From Uliginosibacterium gangwonense (GTDB lineage Bacteria > Pseudomonadota > Gammaproteobacteria > Burkholderiales > Rhodocyclaceae), in assembly GCA_005239635.1 (NCBI GenBank), contig SBBQ01000079.1, positions 1-34,191 on the forward strand: a DNA stretch of 34,191 nt, given 5' to 3'. A program made the translations under genes and the position numbers. The notes beneath the pieces are model-generated. The model worked only from the letters and a program-made list of their open reading frames with translations, did no database searches and was not told where the DNA came from. The first letter of the stretch is position 1. Each line of letters begins with the position of its first letter. Positions 26,753 through 34,191 of the stretch are shown here, piece by piece.

Positions 26753-27604
26753 TTAGGCATCTAGCGCGCGCAGAATCCCTTCCAAATCATCGCTGGCTTC
26801 TGCCACCACAGCAGTAACCGCTTCAATATCGAGCGCCTCAAGAGCTTGTGCTCGCTCTTCGCTCGGCTCCTCAACGGTGTCTTTATCAAGCGGGCTACGC
26901 AACGGCGTAATGGCACGCGCTAATTGCAGCACATGACGCAATGACTGTGGCGGCACGTCCGGGATGCCGTCTTGATTCTCTGCGGCATCAATAATTGACT
27001 CCGGCACGCTGAGTGTTTCGAGCAATGCGCGCGTGACAGTCGATTGATAGTTCGTGAGCAAATGCTGAATCAAACCGGGTTGCTCCATCAAGCCCGGTTC
27101 TTGTGCTGCTTTAGAAATAAGGTAGAACTGACCGATGTTGTGCACCAAGCCGGCAAACATCGCTTGATCGGGATTGAGGCGTGACATACGACGTGCAATA
27201 ACATGCGACAGCGCCGAAACATAGGCGGTGTGTTCCCACATGCCACGCGCAAGGCGCTGATGCTGACGTAAGGTTGCCGCTTCAAGCAGCTGACGCGTCA
27301 CCAAGGCAGCAGCCAAAGCACGCGCTGCATTCAGACCCACGCGAATGAGTGCAGACTTTACATCGCTAATCGGACGACTCGAACCCAGTGCCGCTGAGTT
27401 TGCCAATGAAATCAGCTTGGCGGACAGCAAAGGTTCCGCCACAAAGCGTCGCTCAGCTTCTTCAAGGTGCAGTTCAGGATTATTCAGCGCCTGCAGCACC
27501 CGAACAGAAACTTCGGTGCAGGTGGGGAATACGATATCGCGTGAATGAAGGTCGGCGACCAGGCGTTCAGCGGTAGACAGGATTTGTTCTGCTTCTTGCA
27601 ACAT
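26753..27604 (-). CDS. HDOD-domain protein
   Basis: The 283-residue protein is an HDOD domain (about 20-215), a relative of HD phosphohydrolases that usually lacks the full metal site. Typical features are the N-terminal FPTCTEVSVRVLQAL, LLSAKLISLANSAALGSSRP and SALIRVGLNAARALAAAL. The central AGLVHNIGQFYL keeps HN in place of the catalytic HD. The last ~60 residues are acidic and lack a known domain. HDOD proteins act in signalling, chemotaxis and motility control, mostly without known activity. ATG 27604 has GGAG six bases upstream, and a close sigma-28 promoter match lies 44-70 bases upstream. Together with the convergent chemoreceptor gene this suggests membership of a motility regulon. 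Confidence 0.9.
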   Translation of the reverse strand: MLQEAEQILSTAERLVADLHSRDIVFPTCTEVSVRVLQALNNPELHLEEAERRFVAEPLLSAKLISLANSAALGSSRPISDVKSALIRVGLNAARALAAALVTRQLLEAATLRQHQRLARGMWEHTAYVSALSHVIARRMSRLNPDQAMFAGLVHNIGQFYLISKAAQEPGLMEQPGLIQHLLTNYQSTVTRALLETLSVPESIIDAAENQDGIPDVPPQSLRHVLQLARAITPLRSPLDKDTVEEPSEERAQALEALDIEAVTAVVAEASDDLEGILRALDA

Positions 27605-27647
27605 TGTCTGCTCCGTTGGGGCGGGATATAGCGCTATCTCTCACCCT

Positions 27648-27674
27648 ATATCGGCGCCAAGCTTTAACTCTTTA
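27648..27674 (-). promoter_or_regulatory. Sigma-28 (FliA-type) promoter of the HDOD gene
   Basis: On the minus strand TAAAGAGT (27667-27674), exactly 11 bases, then GCCGATAT (27648-27655). The known FliA consensus is TAAAGTTT-N11-GCCGATAA, so 13 of 16 positions match at the right spacing. Transcription would start near 27641, about 37 bases before the ATG. Confidence 0.75.
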
Positions 27675-27686
27675 ACACTGCAGTGT
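27675..27686. repeat. 12-base perfect palindrome abutting the sigma-28 -35 box
   Basis: ACACTGCAGTGT lies immediately upstream of the -35 element of the HDOD promoter. A second short palindrome, ATAGCGCTAT (27628-27637), lies in the leader. Both are possible operator sites; no regulator is identified. Confidence 0.45.
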
Positions 27687-27758
27687 ATTGACGCCTGTGT
27701 GTGGCCAAGTTAAGGCTGACGGCTATATTCGCTGCTCACCGACTCAACACTCAACTGA

Positions 27759-28319
27759 CTAGGAAGCTTGCTTGGATTGCTCCGGCAATGCATAAATGGC
27801 CGGCAGGTTGCGCCACTTACCGCAAATATCCATACCAAAACCAAACACAAAACGGTCTGGTACGGTAACACCCACAAAGTCCGGCGTAATGGGTTTGTCG
27901 CGCTGAATAAGTTTGTCAGCAAATACCGCGCTTAGACACTCGGCTGCGCCTAATGAAAGAATACGCTCACGAATCGCAGCAAGGGTTATGCCCTCGTCCA
28001 GAATATCGTCTAGCACCAACACCACGCGGCCTTCCATCGACTGATGTGGCGTCGCAATCCAACGCAACTCACCACCCGAAGTATCTTCGCCATAACGACT
28101 GACATGAATGTAGTCAAAGTCGAGCGGGAATTTGAGACGCGTTAGCAGCTGTCCGGTAAACACCACCGCGCCGCCCATGACTGACAAGACAAGAGGATTC
28201 TGTTTTGCCAATCGAGTGCTAATTGACGAAGCCATCTCGTCAAGGGCGCGCGAGATGTCATCAGGGCCACAGATCACATCGGCTGAATCGAGTACGTTAA
28301 TCGCTTGTTCTGGAGTCAT
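27759..28319 (-). CDS. hpt: Hypoxanthine-guanine phosphoribosyltransferase
   Basis: This salvage enzyme joins hypoxanthine or guanine to PRPP, giving IMP or GMP. The 186-residue protein carries the PRPP loop VVLVLDDILDEGITL (acidic pair Asp104-Asp105), the purine-phosphate region LSVMGGAVVFTGQLL and the C-terminal VPDRFVFGFGMDICGKWRNL. The closest relatives in betaproteobacteria are annotated as hypoxanthine-guanine enzymes. It lies 41 bases downstream of galU on the same strand. It could use the hypoxanthine released by the methylthioinosine phosphorylase at 21850-22599. The 154-base gap on its 3' side holds the HDOD promoter and shows no clear terminator. Confidence 0.92.
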   Translation of the reverse strand: MTPEQAINVLDSADVICGPDDISRALDEMASSISTRLAKQNPLVLSVMGGAVVFTGQLLTRLKFPLDFDYIHVSRYGEDTSGGELRWIATPHQSMEGRVVLVLDDILDEGITLAAIRERILSLGAAECLSAVFADKLIQRDKPITPDFVGVTVPDRFVFGFGMDICGKWRNLPAIYALPEQSKQAS

Positions 28320-28360
28320 TTTGCCAATACACGCGGCCAGCCATTACGCCAGCACATCCC

Positions 28361-29230
28361 TTAGAATTTTTGCTGATGCAAGTATTCAGCAAACGCAGCG
28401 CCAACTTCTGGGTGCTTCAAACCCAAAGCCAGCGTTGCCTGAAGATAGCCAAGTTTAGAACCACAATCATAGCGCGTCCCTTTGAAAGGGTAGGCCATGA
28501 CCGCCTCTTCACTCAATAGGGTCGAGATCGCGTCAGTCAATTGCAGCTCGCCACCCGCACCCGGCTTGAGATTACGAATATGCTCAAAAATGCGCGGCGT
28601 CAAAATATAACGCCCCACCACCGCCAAGGTTGAAGGTGCAACATCCGGCATCGGCTTTTCAACAATCGCATTCACATGCTGATACTCGCCACCATCGCTG
28701 TCCACGCTCACTATGCCGTATTGACGCGTATGCTCGCGCGGCACCTGCTGTACGCCCAACACACTGCGACCAAAGCGGTTAAACATGTCGCACATTTGCG
28801 CCATGACCGGCGGTTCGCCATCAATTAAATCGTCTGCCAAAATCACCGCAAAGGGCTCGTCACCTACAACGGGTTGCGCGCACAACACGGCATGCCCTAA
28901 GCCTAACGCTTCGGGTTGGCGAATATAAATGCAGTTAATCTCACCGGCGTTTGTTTTACGCACCACTTCGAGTGTTTCAAGCTTACCGCGAGCAGCCAAC
29001 TCGACCTCAAGTTCGTAAGCCTTGTCGAAATGATCTTCGATCGCACGTTTGGTACGACCGGTAATAAAGATCATGTCGGTAATGCCCGCAGCGGCAGCTT
29101 CTTCAACCGCATATTGGATCAGCGGTTTGTCGACAATCGGCATCATTTCCTTGGGACTGGCCTTGGTCGCTGGCAAAAAACGGGTGCCCAAACCAGCTAC
29201 CGGAAACACGCACTTGGTTACTTTTTTCAC
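28361..29230 (-). CDS. galU: UTP-glucose-1-phosphate uridylyltransferase
   Basis: GalU makes UDP-glucose from UTP and glucose-1-phosphate, the donor for surface polysaccharides and trehalose. The 289-residue protein starts [20 protein letters not shown], with the nucleotide-binding loop [26 protein letters not shown] and the C-terminal [10 protein letters not shown] and [13 protein letters not shown] follow. The start is GTG 29230 with AGGAG five bases upstream; an in-frame start at 29263 reads through that ribosome site and is rejected. It follows ligA by 80 bases. Confidence 0.96.
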   Translation of the reverse strand: MKKVTKCVFPVAGLGTRFLPATKASPKEMMPIVDKPLIQYAVEEAAAAGITDMIFITGRTKRAIEDHFDKAYELEVELAARGKLETLEVVRKTNAGEINCIYIRQPEALGLGHAVLCAQPVVGDEPFAVILADDLIDGEPPVMAQMCDMFNRFGRSVLGVQQVPREHTRQYGIVSVDSDGGEYQHVNAIVEKPMPDVAPSTLAVVGRYILTPRIFEHIRNLKPGAGGELQLTDAISTLLSEEAVMAYPFKGTRYDCGSKLGYLQATLALGLKHPEVGAAFAEYLHQQKF

Positions 29231-29235
29231 AAACA

Positions 29236-29240
29236 CTCCT
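29236..29240 (-). promoter_or_regulatory. Ribosome binding site fixing the GTG start of galU
   Basis: AGGAG on the minus strand, five bases before GTG 29230. It rules out the longer frame from 29263. Confidence 0.75.
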
Positions 29241-29310
29241 GATTGCTTATTCTTAGGCGACAAATACGGTAGCTATGTCAACCGCCATGTCAGCGCCCAT
29301 TTCATCAAGT

Positions 29311-31401
<2,091 letters not shown>

Positions 31402-31411
31402 TCAGGACGTA

Positions 31412-32596
31412 TTAACTAAATACGCGCAAGGCAGCTTCTGAACCCGCTGTCATGCCGCGCGCCGTCATAAAGGTCTGAACCTCGATAATGCGTTTGCGGA
31501 TCAGATCGAGCACTTCAGGTGTAAGCGGATTGCGATTGTCATCCACCATTTCGCCACCCAGCGTTGAGGTCATACGCTGTGCCATATCAAGCATAGCGTC
31601 GAATGACTGATGTCCACGTGGTGAGCGCGGCACATCAAGCGTAAAGGTAATGCCGTGGCTCGTGAGTGTACGCATACCGTCCGCTGTAAACGGGGCGGTT
31701 TCAAGATTGCCCAGTGTGTACAGCGTGGCACCTTGTTCGCCATCGCGGTCACTACGCGCATGCATCACACCATCATTGCCAATCACCATGCCGGCAGATT
31801 CAGCTAAACCACGTAGCTTGGTGCCGGCAAAGGCTTGCGCCTTACTAATAACATTCACGCCAATTTGCACATCTACGCTGGCGCAGAACTCATCCAAGGC
31901 GCGGGCACGATTCAACGCGCCATCGTGCTCAGGGTAATCAATCACCGCCAGATATTTATCTGCCAACTGTTGCAGACCACCAAGAATCATATTGAATTCT
32001 TCTGCGCTCATGGGGCCGCGACGATCAGCTAATTGAATGACCAAACGTGCATCCTTAACCATCCAATCGCAGTCGTCTGCCAAAAACACCCAGCGTGATG
32101 TTGTTGTGTTGAAACCAAACCAGCGCAAGGGCTTGCTCACTGAGCCCATCAAGGCTTGCTGTGCAACCCACAGCGCGCCAGCATGTGTCGGTTCACCTAA
32201 GGTTAGACTCACCACATCTTCGATCAGCGCGTTGGCATGAGTAAACGATACCGTTTGCGCATTACCCCCACTGCCTTCGCTTGCCGCTGCATCGTCTGGC
32301 AAGTTTTCATTTGCGGCTGGCAGGTCATCACCATCGTCATCCATGCCGGCCGTGAGCTCAATCCCCTCTTTTTCGGTGCGAGCTGAAATAGTGCGAACCG
32401 CAATAATGCCTTCATCCATGGCGCTGGGTTCAATACGGCTATTCGGGTTGAGCAGCACATCGCTGCGTTCGCCACCCAAAGCCTGCTCTGCTTTACGACG
32501 CGCACGGCCTTCTTGCCACTTGTTGTAGGCGAAGACCACCACTACAAGCCCGCCGCCGAGCACAATCAAACTAGTTTGCAAATCATTCAACGCCAT
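31412..32596 (-). CDS. zipA: ZipA-like cell division protein with an extra middle domain
   Basis: ZipA anchors FtsZ to the inner membrane during division. The 394-residue protein has one N-terminal membrane helix (about 8-24), a short basic stretch, an acidic low-complexity linker (about 80-112) and a C-terminal ZipA FtsZ-binding domain (about 243-392, with QAFAGTKLRGLAESAGM, TLYTLGN and GITFTLDVPR). Unlike E. coli ZipA there is no long Pro/Gln-rich linker; instead residues 125-242 form a second folded region whose layout resembles the C-terminal domain. ATG has GAGG seven bases upstream. The smc-zipA-ligA order supports the name, but FtsZ binding is inferred. Confidence 0.88.
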   Translation of the reverse strand: MALNDLQTSLIVLGGGLVVVVFAYNKWQEGRARRKAEQALGGERSDVLLNPNSRIEPSAMDEGIIAVRTISARTEKEGIELTAGMDDDGDDLPAANENLPDDAAASEGSGGNAQTVSFTHANALIEDVVSLTLGEPTHAGALWVAQQALMGSVSKPLRWFGFNTTTSRWVFLADDCDWMVKDARLVIQLADRRGPMSAEEFNMILGGLQQLADKYLAVIDYPEHDGALNRARALDEFCASVDVQIGVNVISKAQAFAGTKLRGLAESAGMVIGNDGVMHARSDRDGEQGATLYTLGNLETAPFTADGMRTLTSHGITFTLDVPRSPRGHQSFDAMLDMAQRMTSTLGGEMVDDNRNPLTPEVLDLIRKRIIEVQTFMTARGMTAGSEAALRVFS

Positions 32597-32701
32597 TTCA
32601 CATCCTCGTTGCTGTGTTCACGCTTTAAGTTGTCGCGCGAATCTGCTTTCGCCAATCTACATTTGCCAATTGCCGTGTTGCCTACGGCATTCGATGTTTG
32701 C

Positions 32702-34191
32702 TTAAGCTGCGACTGCCACTTGGTCAGACGCCAACTTCACCGCTTGTTCCACATCCACTTCCACCACGCGTGACACACCTTTTTCTTGCATGGTCACACC
32801 GATCAATTGTTGCGCCATTTCCATGGTGATCTTGTTATGGCTGATATACAGGAACTGGGTTTGCTCCGACATGCGCTTCACCATCTCGCAGAAGCGTTCT
32901 GTATTGCTGTCATCGAGCGGCGCATCCACCTCGTCGAGCAAACAGAATGGTGCAGGATTCAGCTGGAAGATCGCGAAAACTAACGCAATCGCTGTCAGCG
33001 CTTTTTCGCCGCCCGACAGTAAATGAATTGACGAATTCTTTTTGCCCGGCGGGTGCGCCATCACCTGCAAACCGCAGTCGAGAATTTCTTCGCCCGTCAT
33101 CACCAGCTTGGCTTCACCACCGCCAAACAACTCGGGGAACAGGCGGCCAAATTCGCTATTCACCTTGTCATAGGTTTCTTGCAATTGCGCACGCGTTTCA
33201 CGGTCAATACGACGAATCGCATCTTCCAGCGTGCCAATCGCCTCAATCAAATCTGCAGACTGTTCGTCGAGGTAATTCTTACGTTCAGACGATGCTTGCA
33301 GTTCTTGGAGGGCCGCCAAGTTTACCGGGCCCAAATCTGTAATCTGCTGGTTGATCTGAGCGATTTCGCCATTCAGGGTTGATTCACGCAACTGCGGCGT
33401 TAATTGTGGTAACAAGGCTTCAATATCAGCACTCGCCTCTGCAAGTCGGCTCGCGAACTGCTCTTCGGCAAGCTGTGCAGCCTGCTCTTTGAGGCGCAAC
33501 TCGTTGATCTTCTCGCGCATTGGCGCAACGGCTTGCTCTGCACGCAAGCGCTGTTCGTCCAAGCCTTTCAGTCGCGCCGCCACGGCCTCTAGCGCATCAC
33601 GGCACACCGCCAAAGCTTGTTCTTTTTCACGACGAATTGCCAATGCACCTTGCAATTGCTCGTCAATGACCGACTCGTCAATACCTGCACGCTCACCACG
33701 ACGCGCCGTCAAATCATCTGCCGCGCGTGCGCTTTCACGCAGGGCGATTTCTAAATTCGCGCGAATATCGGTGAGTCGAGATTCACATTCACGGCCTGAG
33801 AATTTAGCTTCTTGCAACGTACGCGCTGCCGACTGCTCTTGATGGCGTGCTTCACGCAATTGGCCATCTGCTTCGCGCTGTGCGTCCAGCGCTGCGGTCA
33901 GCTTGTCACGCATCAGTTCTAGTAACTCTGTCGCGCGTGCGCCCTCGGCAGCAGCGCGTTCAAGATGTTCACGCTCTACACGCTCGGTACGCTCAACCTC
34001 GTCTAAATCACGTTGCAGCAAATTCACGCGTTCATCGTAACGTTGCTTGGTTTGTGTGAGCTTGAGCAAATCTAACTGTGCGGCGTGCACTTGCTGGGTG
34101 ATGTCTTGCGCGTCACGACGCAATTGCACCAACGTTTCTTGAGCCTCACCTAATGCCAGCTCGCCGGCTTGCACTTGCTCCGTCAGCGTCA
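32702..34191 (-). CDS. smc: Chromosome segregation protein SMC, C-terminal part (cut by window edge)
   Basis: SMC ATPases organise and segregate the chromosome. The frame is open through the right edge, so only about the last 496 residues are seen. Most is a long charged coiled coil, followed by the C-terminal ATPase lobe. That lobe carries the ABC signature HLLSGGEKALTAIAL, Walker B FCLLDEVDAPLDD and the switch histidine in YISHNK. The N-terminal Walker A lobe and the hinge lie outside the window. The 105 bases between it and zipA hold only short CCAAT-containing repeats. It is probably the first gene of the smc-zipA-ligA-galU-hpt run. Confidence 0.97.
   Translation of the reverse strand, partial: TLTEQVQAGELALGEAQETLVQLRRDAQDITQQVHAAQLDLLKLTQTKQRYDERVNLLQRDLDEVERTERVEREHLERAAAEGARATELLELMRDKLTAALDAQREADGQLREARHQEQSAARTLQEAKFSGRECESRLTDIRANLEIALRESARAADDLTARRGERAGIDESVIDEQLQGALAIRREKEQALAVCRDALEAVAARLKGLDEQRLRAEQAVAPMREKINELRLKEQAAQLAEEQFASRLAEASADIEALLPQLTPQLRESTLNGEIAQINQQITDLGPVNLAALQELQASSERKNYLDEQSADLIEAIGTLEDAIRRIDRETRAQLQETYDKVNSEFGRLFPELFGGGEAKLVMTGEEILDCGLQVMAHPPGKKNSSIHLLSGGEKALTAIALVFAIFQLNPAPFCLLDEVDAPLDDSNTERFCEMVKRMSEQTQFLYISHNKITMEMAQQLIGVTMQEKGVSRVVEVDVEQAVKLASDQVAVAA

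Overview
The window is a stretch of betaproteobacterial core chromosome, and nearly all of it is recognisable housekeeping sequence. Two blocks of gene order support this: rpsB-tsf-pyrH-frr-uppS-cdsA-dxr-rseP-bamA-skp-lpxD-fabZ-lpxA-lpxB-rnhB, and smc-zipA-ligA-galU-hpt. A full lipid A and Bam outer-membrane set makes it Gram-negative, and a chemoreceptor gene plus a flagellar-type promoter suggest a motile cell. I cannot place it below class with confidence. I see no tRNA, rRNA, CRISPR array, insertion sequence, prophage or plasmid gene, and base composition looks even throughout.

Layout. Positions 1-652 are a gene-poor margin holding a decayed second copy of the RNA methyltransferase gene that lies intact at 1271-2071, with a small GAF-domain gene (653-1177) between relic and intact copy. 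From 17.3 kb down to 1.27 kb, seventeen minus-strand genes run head to tail: translation factors (rpsB, tsf, frr), UMP kinase (pyrH), lipid carrier, isoprenoid and phospholipid synthesis (uppS, dxr, cdsA), envelope proteolysis (rseP), outer-membrane assembly (bamA, skp), lipid A synthesis (lpxD, fabZ, lpxA, lpxB), then rnhB, a CopD-like membrane protein and the methyltransferase. A promoter and a folded leader precede rpsB, and a terminator-like attenuator lies between rpsB and tsf. On the plus strand map and glnD follow; glnD converges on a def/methylthioinosine phosphorylase pair. Next come typA with a structured leader, a chemoreceptor gene, and a convergent HDOD gene with a close match to a sigma-28 promoter. 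The right end (27.7-34.2 kb) is a minus-strand run reading smc (cut by the window edge), zipA, ligA, galU, hpt.

Working together. The long cluster couples ribosome and precursor supply to envelope building. The methylthioinosine phosphorylase and hpt together could return the purine of methylthioadenosine to IMP. The chemoreceptor and HDOD genes form a small motility-linked island between two symmetric terminators.

I found no evidence of a new multi-gene system. The items most worth a second look are the decayed duplication at the left edge with its deletion at a 7-base repeat, the sigma-28 promoter of the HDOD gene with an abutting palindrome, a possible internal domain duplication in ZipA, the folded leaders of typA and rpsB, and a clamp-binding-like tail on RNase HII.
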